Assembly: GCA_963921195.1 (NCBI GenBank)
Contig: OY992537.1
Span: 82,870,304 to 82,934,303, forward strand
DNA: 64,000 bases
Direction: 5' to 3'
Source: Pegoplata infirma
Lineage: Eukaryota > Arthropoda > Insecta > Diptera > Anthomyiidae
The position numbers were made by a program, and so were the translations under genes. Shown here in pieces: positions 22,577 to 33,966 of this stretch. The stretch's first letter is position 1. Each line of letters starts with the position of its first letter. Under the pieces are notes generated by a model. The model was not told the DNA's origin and searched no databases. It saw only the letters and a program-made list of their open reading frames with translations.

Positions 22577-23069
22577 TATTTGTAAATGCATTTGATGCTA
22601 CCAAAATTTTACAGAAAATAACTCTATAAACTTACAGAGTTTAGTAAAAACATGTTATTTTGTAAAATTTGTATGAGATTTTTGTAAAGATTTTTTTTGT
22701 TACTTTTTTAACATTAAAAAAAAAAATACAGATAAAATTTTGGTGTTTTTACAGAAAACTCTATTTTTAACTATGAAGTTAAGATTACATGGAAATATGT
22801 AAAAATACAGATAAAACTTAGTTTTTGGTTTTAAAAATACAGAGGAATTTGCTTTAATCTGTATTTTAATTATCTGTAAAATTAAGATTACAATGTTAAA
22901 AGTAATAAAACAGATAAAACTTTATTTTTTTTTTGTCACAACAAAATACAAAGTATATTTTTTAAATCTGTATTTTGACAGAAAACTCGGTCAGATATCT
23001 GTTGAATTGAAATTTTTGTCATTTTACAGAGTTATTATTTTGAATTATTAATATTTGATACAGAGTTAT

Positions 23070-23305
23070 TATTATTTGACAGTTTTCCTTGTTTTTTTAA
23101 CAAAAAATTGTCAATCGAAATTTACATTTTTTGCTGTAATTTTAAATTTTTTGTAATTTTAAAAATTTTTCACCATTTTTTACAAAAAAAATCTAATAAG
23201 TTTACGAGAATTCCTTGTAAGTTTTATTACGTCAAAAAAGTTGTAATTTACAAGTTTATTGATAAAAAGTTTGTATGATTACAAAAAGGCTAGTAGTTTT
23301 TACTA
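23070..23305. mobile_element. Fragment of the CACTA-like non-coding flank
   Basis: TTGACAGTTTTCCTTGTTTT, ACGTCAAAAAAGTTGTAATT and related strings match the flank at 16760-17000. It is cut at 23305 by the next element and resumes at 25102-25170 with TGTAAAATTACAAGAAGTTC and TTGTCAAATAGGAGGTA. Confidence 0.6.
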
Positions 23306-23346
23306 CACTCAAAATATTTTGTAGGCAAAAACAAATGAAAAACACA

Positions 23347-24317
23347 GGGCCATTCCAGAAAATTTAGCTCAAATTTTAGTCATTTTTGGAAATGGTGTCT
23401 CAGATTAATTTAAACCTTGACATATAGATAGCCCTCATAAATATCATATATGTACCATATATCGTTTTTTTACATTTGGTGTATTTAACGAAATATGGCG
23501 GGTCAAAGATTGATTTTTTAAGCAAAAGTAAGAAAAATACATCACGTTTAAAGAGCTGTAACTTCTTAACCAATAACCCGATTTTCACAAATTTAGGCTC
23601 ATGTGAAAGCTGGGGTTCTTCTTTTAGAAAATATTTCTAAAATAACACAGTTTTTTTTACAGAAATGGTGCAAAAATGCAAAAACATTTTTTCTTTTCGA
23701 ATATTTAAAAAAACACATCTTCGATTTTTTTTTTTTTAAATTCTGGTGAAAAATAACAATGTTTTGTATAACATATTCAAAATTCAGAGTGGGATCTCCA
23801 TGGGATCAAAAACTATTCTGTTTTAAGTACGAGGTTCTCATATTTTTCGTTTGGAAAATTTAAATTTCTAATGTTTTGAATGTTTTTCAAAATTTGAATA
23901 GTATAATTTTCTTTGAAAATTTAAATTTTTATATTGAAGAAATATATAATTTTAATTTTCTAAGGTAAAATTTAAGAACTTTGTACTAAAACCAGAATAT
24001 TTTTTGATCCCATTCGGATCCCACTCTGAATTTTGGATATGTTGTACAAAACAGTATTGTTTATCACCAAACTTTTTTTTTTAAAAATCGAAGATGTGTT
24101 TTTTTAAATATTCGCAAAAACAAAACGTCATGTATTTTTCAGACTTTTGCTAAAAAAGTCGAACTTTGACCCGCGATAATTTGAAAACTACAGCAAATTT
24201 TGAAAATCCAAAAATGCAACATATCTCATATAAACGTGGATATCTATGAGCCAAATTCTCAGTGGCGTCCAAATGCATGTTTCCGAACAGTGGGGCGAAA
24301 ATTTTTGGAATTGCCCC
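23347..24317. mobile_element. Palindromic element, GGGCCATTCC ends
   Basis: The ends GGGCCATTCCAGAAAATTT and, in complement, GGGGCAATTCCAAAAATTT flank about 970 bp whose halves are inverted copies meeting near 23900 (GAGTGGGATCTCCATGGGATC against GATCCCATTCGGATCCCACTC). ACA lies on both sides (23344-23346, 24318-24320). Aligning with the copy at 52 kb shows the sequence is absent there, confirming an insertion. The two short minus-strand open frames here lie in the arms. Confidence 0.75.
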
Positions 24318-24651
24318 ACACTTAAAACCAGTGAATAAACAATTGAAAACCATCTCAGTAATTATTCATTTGTTTTAACAAACATCAACATTTATTGTTT
24401 ACTGTTAACAAAATTTTCTTAAATAAATTACATTAAACATTAAAAACTTTAGTTTTTTTTTTCATTATTTTTTAACAACAAATTTGAAATAAATAACCTA
24501 CGTAAATATTAAAAATTAATGATAGTTATCTTATTTTTACCAACAAATTCCAAAAAATAACCTACGAAAACATTAAAAATTAATGATTTTGTAGGTTATT
24601 TTTTACAATTTTCTATTGAAATATTTTTTTAAAAGTTTTTAATAAAATGTT

Positions 24652-24722
24652 GGGAAATCGATTCCGCAATCAACTATATTCTGGCCAGACATCCTACCCA
24701 TCGTGCCAAAGTCACTTGATAC
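24652..24722 (-). repeat. tRNA-like (SINE-derived) segment inside a MITE
   Basis: On the minus strand it reads CTTTGGCACGATGGGTAGGA (box A-like), then GTCTGGCCAGAATATAG, then a degenerate box B, GGAATCGATTTCC. The partner copy at 52412-52479 keeps GGATCGATTCC. This is the spacing of the split RNA polymerase III promoter of a tRNA gene, but acceptor-stem pairing is not evident, so it is more likely a SINE relic than a tRNA gene. Confidence 0.65.
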
Positions 24723-25170
24723 AAACATGTTTTTATATTTCAATAAATAATTTTTTTATTTTTTTTTCTACAAAAAAAAAAACCTGCTTGTGGAGGTAAA
24801 AACTAATGATATCTCATTAAAAATACCAAGAATTAAAAAAAAAAAAATACTTACACATTACCAAATTATTAAAGAATAATCATTAGTTTTTACAAAAAAA
24901 AAAAAAAAAACAAAAATAAATAACTTTAAAAATAAAATGTTAATGAAAGTCTTTATTTTTTAGCGTTTATTTTGAAACAAAGGACAGAAGTAGTCATTAA
25001 TAAAAACTGAACATCAAACAAATGTTTTTTCTTTTAAAAACGTCTAAACGTAAAACTTTTTAAATAAACTACATACAGTTAATGACATAACTTTTTGAGT
25101 GTTGTAAAATTACAAGAAGTTCTTGTCAAATAGGAGGTAACAAAAAATAAAAGTTACAAGTTTTTTTTTT

Positions 25171-25377
25171 TTTTTTAATGTACAAAATGGAAAAAAACAC
25201 TTTTTGCTCCTGATTCCATTTCGTCCATTTAAGGTATTTACCACCCTATGGACACAAGATATATTTGTATCAAATATGTGGAGTAGGATGGCCGCGAAAT
25301 GTGAGGGCGATTATTTTTTTTAAATTGAATACTATCGGGGTGGTCTTAAACTGATGCAGAAAAAATTTGAGCCAAAT
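25171..25377 (+). repeat. mini-me-like body fragment
   Basis: Contains GGTATTTACCACCCTATGG, GGAGTAGGATGGCCG, and GATGCAGAAAAAATTTGAGCC. Such 'GAGCCAAATCGGATAAATTT' wording recurs in the bodies of fly mini-me/DINE-like repeats and again at 32425-32460. No ends are identified. Confidence 0.35.
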
Positions 25378-26308
25378 CGGATAAATTTAACCTGTGCCCC
25401 TTTGAGGTCAAAGTTCACAAGGCTGTTCCAAAAAAAGTAATTCACATAAAAAATGTGAAAATGAAAATTTCCGAATTTTTTTGGTGTTCTAGTTTTCACA
25501 TCCAAATTTCTTTTTCATTTTGTTTCACATAAATAAAATTTGGTGAAAGTAAAACGAATGCACTGCTTTCCTTATAATTTTTTAAATTTTTATTATTCGA
25601 TTTCAACTTCGAATGAAAACATGATCAACAAAACACTAAACTTGATTTCATGTGATTCGGAAATTTTCATGTGAATTAAAAAGATGTGAAAGACAGAAAA
25701 GAGGCCTTAGTGCCATTTATTAGCTTATTAATGGCAAAAAAGTAAATTTCGATCGGACAAGTTTTTCAATTCCAAAATGGACTTTGAAAATAAAAATTGA
25801 TTCTGGTTGGGTGCTTACTCTAAAAATTTTTCAAAAAACTTTTTTTTTAGTTTTGACAAGCACACATTAAATATTTTTTGACGCTCTTTAAAATAGGTCT
25901 TCTTTGTTTATTAATTTATTCTTTGGTGGCATCATAATTATTTCTTAAATAGAGCCAAAACTCCATTTCTGCAGTTTTTGACCCCAATTTCAGACCAAAA
26001 TGCGATGTCATCGAAAAAACGAATACAAATCTTTAATGAATGCTTGTCAAAACTAAAAAAAAAATTTTTGAAAAATTTTTAGATTAAGCACCATTTCACA
26101 ACCAATCTCAACTTTTTTTTTGAAGTCCACTTTGGAATTGAAATACTTGTCCGATCGAAATGAACTTTTTTGCCCTTAATAAGCTAAGAAAACTTCATAT
26201 AATTCAAAAATAAAAATTCGAAAAAAAAAATGTTTTTGCTTGTATGGAAACTTTTTTTACCTTGTGAATTTTGACAGCAAAAGGGGACGGGTTAAAGTTA
26301 TCCGATTA
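25378..26308. mobile_element. Palindromic repeat, about 930 bp
   Basis: AATCGGATAAATTTAACCTG at the left is mirrored by GGGTTAAAGTTATCCGATT at the right. Inward, GTTCACAAGG faces CCTTGTGAATT, and GCAAAAAAGTAAATTTCGAT with CGGACAAG faces CTTGTCCGATCGAAATGAAC. The arms meet near 25930. Divergence between arms is higher than in the other palindromes, so it is older. No duplication is seen. Confidence 0.65.
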
Positions 26309-26387
26309 AGGAATTATAATGGGCCATCACGTGGTCTCTATGGACGCTGGTTTCCGCCAGCGTCATCCTTCATAACCTAACCTAACC
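26307..26387 (+). mobile_element. LINE 3'-end fragment (81 bp) with 8-bp duplication
   Basis: AATTATAATGGGCCATCACG, CTCTATGGACGCTGG, CATCCTTCATAACC and an (AACCT)n tail match the 3' end of the LINE at 50258-50592. Perfect duplications TATCCGAT flank it (26299-26306, 26388-26395). It is an extreme 5' truncation: only the 3' UTR was copied. A perfect 8-bp hairpin, GACGCTGG / CCAGCGTC, lies at 26343-26364. It is inserted in the edge of the 25.4 kb palindrome. Confidence 0.85.
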
Positions 26388-26439
26388 TATCCGATGCGGC
26401 ACAATATTCCGACCCGACAAGGTTAAAAATCAAAAGTTT

Positions 26440-26780
26440 AAATTTCGCTGCCACCACAATGTGGAGGGTAGCCGATTTGGTTTGGACGGCAGTATGCTCT
26501 TCACAGACGGACGGACAGAAGAGCATCGCCAGAATGTATTTAAATCGATTTTGATCGATTAAAAAATTTGAAGCTCTTTTTACTTGGACTAAATATTACT
26601 TCCACAGTCTGACGGATCTGATTAGCAGTTTTTTTTTTTGGTTTAAACGGCATCTTGCTTTTCATAAGCAGTCGGACGGATGGATGTCGCTAGAATTTTT
26701 TAGAGAACATCATAGATCAGTAATTAAATGGGTCTTTGACCGATATTTGAATCCGTTTTGCAAATGACAAATGAATATAA
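26440..26780 (+). repeat. Two degenerate mini-me-like tails
   Basis: GACGGACGGACAGAAGAGCA with TCGCCAGAATGT, and then GTCGGACGGATGGATGTCGC with TAGAATTTTTTAGA, are decayed copies of the GACGGACATCGCTAGAATGT segment seen at 1985, 53870 and 54330. Neither has an intact terminal GGAGGGTATAAAA. Confidence 0.55.
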
Positions 26781-28370
26781 AATTATCATGATTTAATATT
26801 TTGGGCAATATTACAAAAATTCTCAGGCACTATTTTCAAAAAGGAAGCAAAAAAAAAATTTTAAGAATTCTTTAAAAAGAAAACTAAACTACCCAATTTT
26901 ATTTGAAATCCACCACTCGTATAACATAATCTATTCCACTGTGGATTGTGTAAAAATAAAAATAAAAGTTTTTTTTGTATGTTTCTTTATTGTCATAACA
27001 GTTTTCCATCATTTCTGACAACATGCTTTTTATATGTTGTTGTGTTCAAAGAGCAACATAAAAAAAGGTAAAAAGTTGTAGATATTGTTGATGACTTTAT
27101 ATTTGTATAAAGTAAAATAAAAATATAAATCTCTTAATAATCTGTCAAGTTGAAATTTTTTATTTATTTTTGTTTGTTGGTTTACTAAAGTTTTGTTGGC
27201 ACATACATACATAAGTATAATCTAAAAGCATTTTATTATTGACTTAGGAAAATTTGTATTTTATTACTTACTACCTACTATGATTTAACTAAAGGGGGAG
27301 TTCACAATTTATAACTCTTTTAAAAAAGCAAAGATATATAAAAAAAATAGAAATGTGATGGAAATTTTCTCTTTTGTATTAGAAAGATGCGTTATTATAG
27401 AATTTAAAAAAATATATATGTGGAGTTTTGCAGATCCAGAGATGCCATGGTTATCCTTTCATTATGCGTTTTTTTTTTATAAATGCAAAATCGGCTGATA
27501 TAGCCAAATCTTGTGGACCAATTTTAGTTTTGTTAATTTTATTTTGTAGAATATTATTATAAAATCTAGTCCCTGGAAAAAAGTCATTACCCCTTTCTAC
27601 TGGAGTGCTTTATAATATTTTTTTGTTATTTGGTGCAAAAATCCTTGCATGGTTTTATTAAATTTAAAAAAATTAGAGGTGTTGTAAGCATCATTTTACA
27701 TTTTCATATGTACAACGGATGCAAAGTGATGCTTAAAATATAATAATTTGAAAAAATCAGGCAAAGCATTTTGTAGCAAATAACGTTAAATATGCGGGTG
27801 AGACCGCAAAGAAAAAAATATTTTGTTTTCTTTTTCTCAATCGTAACAATTTTGAAATTTTTCTTTAAAATCTGAAAAATTAGGAAAAGCTTTTTGCACC
27901 AACGTGACAACGCAAGAAAAACATTTTTTTAACCACTCTTATTTAGTTGGAAGTTGTTCAAGACCTGGGGAACAAAAAAGGAATTCTCTCTTTAGTGTGT
28001 TGTGCGGTTCGTTGACCAATCATTTTTTTCTATGAAAATCTCATAGTGGTTTAAAACTCACGTATAAGCTCTTTAAGAGTTAATGATACATTTCGATTCT
28101 AACTAAAAAGCTGGAACTGTTTTAATTCTGATTATTTTATTTATCAAATTTTTACGAAAGTAGTACACATCAAAATATTTTATTCTAAAGTGTGAATCCC
28201 CTTTAAACAAATATTAAATTAAGAAAGATTGTAAATTCTGTTGAGTGTCACTTGTGTTTTATAGTATTTATGCTGATAAAATTCATTCTGGACATTAAAG
28301 CTGTGTTAACTTTTTAACTTTTGTTATTTGCGATTATCTTCGTGGAATCTGTGAATTCTTGATGTATATG
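26781..28370. other. AT-rich, no gene or complete repeat recognised
   Basis: I see no coding region, RNA gene or paired ends. Open frames of about 60-68 residues (27030-27212, 27704-27910) are AT-rich chance frames. TACATACATAAGT and poly(A/T) runs are simple sequence. Confidence 0.4.
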
Positions 28371-29714
28371 GGCAATTCCATCATGTCGAACGTGACCGTT
28401 GCACACATTAAAGTTGAAAAAAAAGTCAAAATAAAAAGATTTATTTTCTTGACAAAACTGGAAACTTATAGCTCTTAACTAGCTCTATAATTGTTGCTCA
28501 GGTTGATTTTGAAAATTGTTTCAAGCTTTCGAGATAATAGCAAAAAAGACAACCATTCGCACGGGACAAAAAACAGAAGTCGTTTTCGCGACTATCAATC
28601 AAAATTCTGATTTCAGCTAAACCTGAGGCAATATCACAATGCGACTAATTTTGAAATGTTGGCTTATAATGTCTCTTAAAAGTTGTAAAATTTTACCTCA
28701 AAATTATTTCTACTTTTTTTTTAATTTAACTTTAATCACTGTCGCACGGGACATGTTTTTTTTCAAAAATTACTTAAAAAAAAAAATTTACATAACATTA
28801 AATATTTCTAATCCAAAATGTTATTTACACTAAGAAAATTATGTCATTAACTGTTTGTAGGTTATTTTAAAAAGTAATCAGTAAAGTCATTTTAAAAGAA
28901 AAATCACTTATTTTATAAAGGATTTAATTTTTTTACTGTTTCTGTGGTTTAAAAAAAATTATTTGCTGTATTAAAAACGAATTTTCTGTTACATTTAATT
29001 TCGGCAGTAAAATATTTCTTCTATAGTTTTACTGTTTTTCAATACAAAATAACTGAATATTCACTAGTTTTTCAATGTTTTGGTTAGTCATTAAATTAAC
29101 ATTTAAAATTGACTGTAATGTGTTTTTATTTTAAATGAAAAAACAGTGGAATGGTTTTTAAATAAAATTTCAGTTGTTTTAAGTGAATATTCAGTGGAAT
29201 TTACCTACATAATTCTTTGAGTGTACTTTCACTTAAAAAGGGCATTGTGGAGAGTATTCATAGATTCGCCTAGTCGAATTTAACTTTTTAACTTGTTAAA
29301 TTTATTGTCTTGTAATTTCATTTCATCTTCCTTAAACTTTTCTCACCGCCGTTTGCATCTCTCTTTATTTTTTTCGCCGTTTATACTCATCTATATTTAA
29401 ATAATTTAAAAGAATGTATTAAAATAAGTAAATCATTTATTTAAGAAAAAAATATTTTTTCAAAATTTTAAAATCCACACTTACCATGTCGCACGTGACC
29501 AACTTTATATAAGAACCAAGATCACAGATTTTAATATTTTTTAATTATTTTTTTTTTATTTTAATTGTAATAAAAATCTGTGTTTGTTCTCAATATTTGA
29601 TGAACTTTCGTCATGTCCACTTGACGCACTAATTACAAATGTTGTTTTTCAATGTCGCACGGGACATCGAAACATGTGATAAACCATAGCAAAAACTAAC
29701 CGTTATTTTTAGAA
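28371..29714. repeat. Unrecognised element with repeated GTCGCACGGGACAT motif
   Basis: The motif GTCGCACGGGACAT or a close form occurs near 28384 (GTCGAACGTGACC), 28558 (CGCACGGGACA), 28741 (exact), 29486 (GTCGCACGTGACC) and 29652 (exact). A further CACGGGACATC lies at 963. Such spaced repeats resemble the binding sites of a transposase. No termini were found, and a MITE at 28828-29223 interrupts the region. Confidence 0.4.
28828..29223. mobile_element. TA-type MITE, CACTAAGAAAATTATG family
   Basis: The 396-bp element has ends CACTAAGAAAATTATGTCAT and, in complement, CACTCAAAGAATTATGTAGG, flanked by TA at 28826-28827 and 29224-29225. Its left half, ATGTCATTAACTGTTTGTAG, matches the outer part of the MITE at 52063-52823, so the two are related. 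It lacks the tRNA-like segment. Non-coding. Confidence 0.85.
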
Positions 29715-29722
29715 TTGTATAG

Positions 29723-32065
29723 TAGGGTGGATCGAATTTGGCTTTTTGGCGAATTTCGTTCCGGCTCACCGACAGATGTGTTGGAATAGACCTAAAAACA
29801 ATGTGGTTAAATTTTCATGCAGATCGGTGGTCATCTTCCGCTGCCGAAATGACGTTGAAAATCCGCGATTTCTTAAAAAATAGTATTTATTTCAAAATAT
29901 TGCCAAAATTACAAAAATCACTTAATCTTCTTTTTTATTTCAGTCAATCTTTTCAATTCGATCATATTTTCTTAGAAAAAAATTCAGCTTATTAGGACAT
30001 TGTTAACCCCTCTAAAACGGTAGCCGAAAATTACCCATTCATTTTGCCCTAAACTCAAAACCACCAAATTTAAAAAATAATTTTTTTTTTGATTTTAAGT
30101 TTCACAATCTAAAGTTTTTATTGCATTTATATCAAGTATATATAAGTTCGTTTGACAAAAAATTTTTTTGAAAAAATACGAGATTCTTAAACAGCGCGTG
30201 TAACGGTCTGTTTCCAGGATTTTTTGGGAAAATTGCACTTTTTTTTAAAACTCAACATTTTTAGTTAAGAACTTTTCATTTTACACCAGATTTATTTTAA
30301 ATTATAAAACTTAATATAGAAATGTTGGATTTTAAGAAATTCCTTAACCCTAAACAGCTTTGGGCCCTAAATGACCCATGATAAACATGCATCTAGCAAT
30401 AAACCGCTTTTGGCGGTCGACAAACCATTGGAAACATATATTTCAATTAAAAATGGGAGCGTGAGTAAGGATGGGAGCGTGAGTAGAGATGGGAGCGTGA
30501 GTGAATTCGACCACCTCACGCTTACGAAGAAAAAAAAATTTCTCACGCAAGAAATTTTTTAATTTTGCATACATTTTACGCAGGATTACATGAGTGTCAC
30601 ATGTTAATCTCACTCAAGCTGAATTTTGACGTGTTTCATTTTTCCGTCACCATAAAAATCATGCAAACTCACGAAATTTTACTCACGCTTAACAGTGCAA
30701 TTTTAAAAATAATATTTTTAATGCAAATGAAACAAAAAAGTTCAAATATCATTCAAATAGTATCCCGCTTAAATGCACCCACCCTTTAAGCATTTTTCGT
30801 ACCCACCATTAACCATTTATTTATATCTGACAAAAAAAGTAATTCACATTTAAATAAGAATATTGCTGAATAAATTCAATAGACTATTTACTTGCTATAT
30901 TCTGGCATTTAAGGGGATAATGCTTTCGGGGTGGGAGCATTTAAATGGGAAATAATATTTAAACTTGTTTAAAAAAAATATATGGATCACTTTTTTATTT
31001 TGCATTAAAAATATAATTTGTACAAATGCACACGTGACACAAATTTCACGTGATTCACTCGTAAGCGTGAATGAAATTGCGAGAGATTGCATGATTTTTT
31101 ATGGTGACAGAAAAATAAAACACGTCAAAATATAGTTATGTTGAGTTTTCGTAAGCGTGATTATAGCGTGAACGAGTTTAATATGTTGCAATCACGTGAT
31201 CCTGCGTAAAATGTATGCAAACTTAAAAAATTTCCTGAGCGATTTTTTTTTTCTTCGTGAGCGTGAGTTGCTCAAATTCACTCACGCTCTTATCTCCACT
31301 CACGCTCCCATCTTTACTCACGCTCCCATTTTTAATGGAAAAAATATGTTCCCAATGGTTAGTCGCCCGCCAAAAGCGGTTTATTGCTAGATGCATTTGT
31401 TCATCATGGGTCATTTAGGGCCCAAAGCTGTTTAGGGTTAAAGAATTTCTTAAAATCCAACATTTCTATATTAAGTTTTATAATTTATAATAAATCTAGT
31501 GTAAAATGAAAAGTTTTTAACTAAAAATGTTGAGTTTTAAAAAAAAAGTGCAATTTTCCCAAAATGTCCTGGAAACAGACCGTTACACGCGCTGTTTAAG
31601 AATCTCGTATTTTTTCAAAAAAATTTTTTGTTAAACGAACTTATATGTACTTGAAATAAATGCAATAAAAACTTTATATTGTGCAACTTAAAATCAAAAA
31701 AAAAAAATCTTTTTTAAATTTGGTGGTTTTGAGTTTAGGGCAAAATGAATGGGTCATTTTCGGCAACCGTTTTAGAGGGGTTAACAATGTCCTATTAAGC
31801 TGAAATTTTTTTCTAAGAAAACATGATCGAATTGAAAAGATTGACTGATATAAAAAAGAAGATTAAGTGATTTTTGTAATTTTGGCAATTTTTTGAAATA
31901 AATACTATTTTTAAAGAAATCGCGGATTTTCAACGTCATTTCGGCAGCGGAAGATGACCACCGATCTGCATGAAAATTTAACAACATTGTTTTTAGGTCT
32001 ATTCCAACACATCTGTCGGTGAGCCGGAACGATATTCGCCCAAAAGCCAAATTCGATCCACCCTA
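29723..32065. mobile_element. Giant palindromic element with hAT-like 8-bp duplication
   Basis: The 2,343-bp element begins TAGGGTGGATCGAATTTGGC and ends with the complement. Perfect duplications TTGTATAG flank it at 29715-29722 and 32066-32073. Arms of about 1.15 kb mirror one another almost base for base and meet near 30895. Each arm holds three 18-bp repeats of GATGGGAGCGTGAGTA (30453-30502, mirrored 31284-31334), akin to the GCGTGAGT hAT MITEs. The same 85-89 residue open frame appears once per arm, on opposite strands, but carries neutral-looking differences and no known domain. Confidence 0.9.
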
Positions 32066-32073
32066 TTGTATAG

Positions 32074-32940
32074 TCTGTTATGCATTTTTTTTAGCTCTTT
32101 GTATCTCCAGAAAGATTTTATAAAAGCAAAAGTCAATATTTAATGCTTCTCTTTAAGAACAAAACAAAAGGTGCAATAGAAATGTCCCAATGAGAAAAAA
32201 TTGGCTTGCTCGACTTTACATTCGAATATCTCGAAATGGGGTATGAATAAATGTAAAATTCGTTCACGTTATTTAAAATTGATTGTTTTCCTATGAAAAT
32301 ATGTTAAAACAAATTCGTTTCAAGAACTTTTGGTTGTTTGGTCTTGGTAGACCTTTCGGTGGAAGTGCCCATATGTCAATTGGTGTGGTACGAAAAATGA
32401 CTTGTTTTGGTCTAAAACACCTATACTTAAAATTTCAGACAAATCGGACAATTTTAAACCGTTTTGATGTACTAACAAAATTTAATTTTTTACTTATTTT
32501 TTTACATATAAGAGAACATAACTTGTTACAATATAAGCAGGCGTGGATCCAGCTCATAGGTTTGGGGGAAACTTGTTTTGCTCAAACACTTTTTATTTGC
32601 ATGGAACCTTAGGTTGGATTTCAATAATTTGTTTAGGTTTTTAAGTGTTTACCATTGTTTGTTTAGATTTTTTCTATAGAAACATTTCCAAATTTTTTAA
32701 ATTTATTTCTATAGAAAAGAAACTTAAGAAAATGTTTGATATTTTAAAAACTGTCTTCTCGAGAAATATTCAGGTTCTAAAGGATTTTTCTGACAGCTAA
32801 AGAGCAAGATTCTGAAACCATTTTTTAACGGAGAATATATCAAATTTCAGATATATTTATTCCAAAAAAGTTTTTTTAATTTTGGAATTTTTCTGAGTCA
32901 TTTGCTTAAAGGGGAAGTTTATGATTCCGACACATTATAC
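32074..32940. other. Old repeat debris
   Basis: At 32330-32470 a mini-me-like body fragment carries TTTGGTCTAAAACACC and AATTTCAGACAAATCGGAC. At 32640-32900 the text repeats TTCTATAGAAA and TTCTCGAGAAATATTC-like motifs that recur at 35000-35340, 37310-37500 and 38120-38530. They suggest one ancient element opened by later insertions. The 109-residue frame at 32283-32612 has no recognisable domain. Confidence 0.4.
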
Positions 32941-33070
32941 CACAGTGCACTGTGGGCCAGCATCCCTGAATTTTGGCCATAAATAGACCGCTTAACCTAT
33001 ATGTCAAAAAAGTATTGCATATGGGTGTTAAAGGATCGCTGATCACGATTCTGAAAAAAAAATTAAAAAT

Positions 33071-33690
33071 TCAAAATGGCGGATCCAAAATGGCGGACAT
33101 GATTTTTTAATTATTTGTTCATTGTGTTTTATATAATCATTATCGATGTATTTGGGGTCGTTAATAACGAATATGAGCTCAGACTTTTAAAATTCAAAAT
33201 GGCGGATCCAATATGGCGACAAATTTAAATTTAAAATTTTTTATATGTTGTCTCTTTTGGCCAAAAACTTCGATTTTAATGGTTTTTCGGATGTTAAAAC
33301 TGATTTTGAAATTCAAAATGGCGGATCCAATATGGCGAATTTGCTTTTGTAATTCTTAGCTAATTGTACTTAAATTAGTAATTTTTGATGTATTTAGGGT
33401 CAGTAATTACGAATATGAGCTCCGATTTTTTAAATTCAAAATGGCGGATCCAATATGGCGTCAAATAAAATATTAAGTTTTTTTCTATGTTGTCTGATTT
33501 TTACGGTTTTTGGAATGCCAAATCTGATTTAAGAATCAAATATTCAAAATAGCGGATCCAATATGGCGGACAAGATATTTAAATTATTGATTAATGTTTC
33601 AAAATATCACTAGGAAATGATTGCACAACACGAATACGAACTCAGATTTTTTGAAATCAAAATGGCGGATCCAAAATTTAGGACATAGCT
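33071..33690 (+). repeat. Tandem array with ATGGCGGATCCAATATGGCG core
   Basis: Six units begin with TCAAAATGGCGGATCCAA-like strings near 33071, 33194, 33313, 33436, 33543 and 33657, spaced 107-123 bp. Most carry two ATGGCG cores around GGATCC, and a spacer with AACGAATATGAGCTC. The last unit is degraded. The core resembles YY1/Pho-type sites (GCCAT), but no activity can be inferred from sequence alone. Confidence 0.8.
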
Positions 33691-33966
33691 TTTTAAAAAA
33701 ATGTACAATGTTTAAATTTCTAAGTTTTTATAAATCCCTCTTTTTGCTTTTATCAGAAGATTTTAATAAAATTTTTCTCTTTTAAATGCGTCAAAAAGTT
33801 CATATATTCATTGGCTCATTTAAGAGAGAACTTTTTTATTTCCAATTGCATTTGCCATCCTAAATGTACAAATAATGCTACAAGCTTACAATTTCGTAAA
33901 AAACATTAAAAATGCTATTGCCAAAATATGCCCCTTAAATGCGTTACCAGCTTTAATGTTTAGCAC

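Larger units (their letters stand above)
20218..23044. mobile_element. TA-type MITE, family CACTCAAAATAATAA, copy 3 (split)
   Basis: The left part at 20218-20424 and right part at 22579-23044 together match MITE copy 1, from CACTCAAAATAATAA to TTATTATTTTGA. The right terminus has decayed (TTTTGAATT for TTTTGAGTG). It is split by a 2.15 kb palindromic element, and so was resident before that element arrived. TA precedes it at 20216-20217. Confidence 0.85.
23306..25101 (-). mobile_element. TA-type MITE, tRNA-containing family, copy 1 (split)
   Basis: Starts CACTCAAAATATTTTGTAGG and ends with ATGACATAACTTTTTGAGTG; TA precedes and TT follows. Apart from the insertion at 23347-24317 it aligns along its length with the reverse complement of 52063-52823. 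It contains the tRNA-like segment at 24652-24722. The interior repeats ACATTAAAAATTAATGA and CCTACGAAA motifs. No coding capacity. Confidence 0.82.

Noticed and set aside
26373..26389. CCTAACCTAACCTA as a (TTAGG)n telomere trace.
   Set aside because: It is the short tandem tail of an I-like LINE 3' end, also seen at 50580-50592, and Diptera generally lack TTAGG telomeres.
29738..32050. 85- and 89-residue open frames repeated on opposite strands as a possible conserved gene pair.
   Set aside because: They are the same sequence in the two arms of one palindrome. Differences look neutral and there is no recognisable domain.
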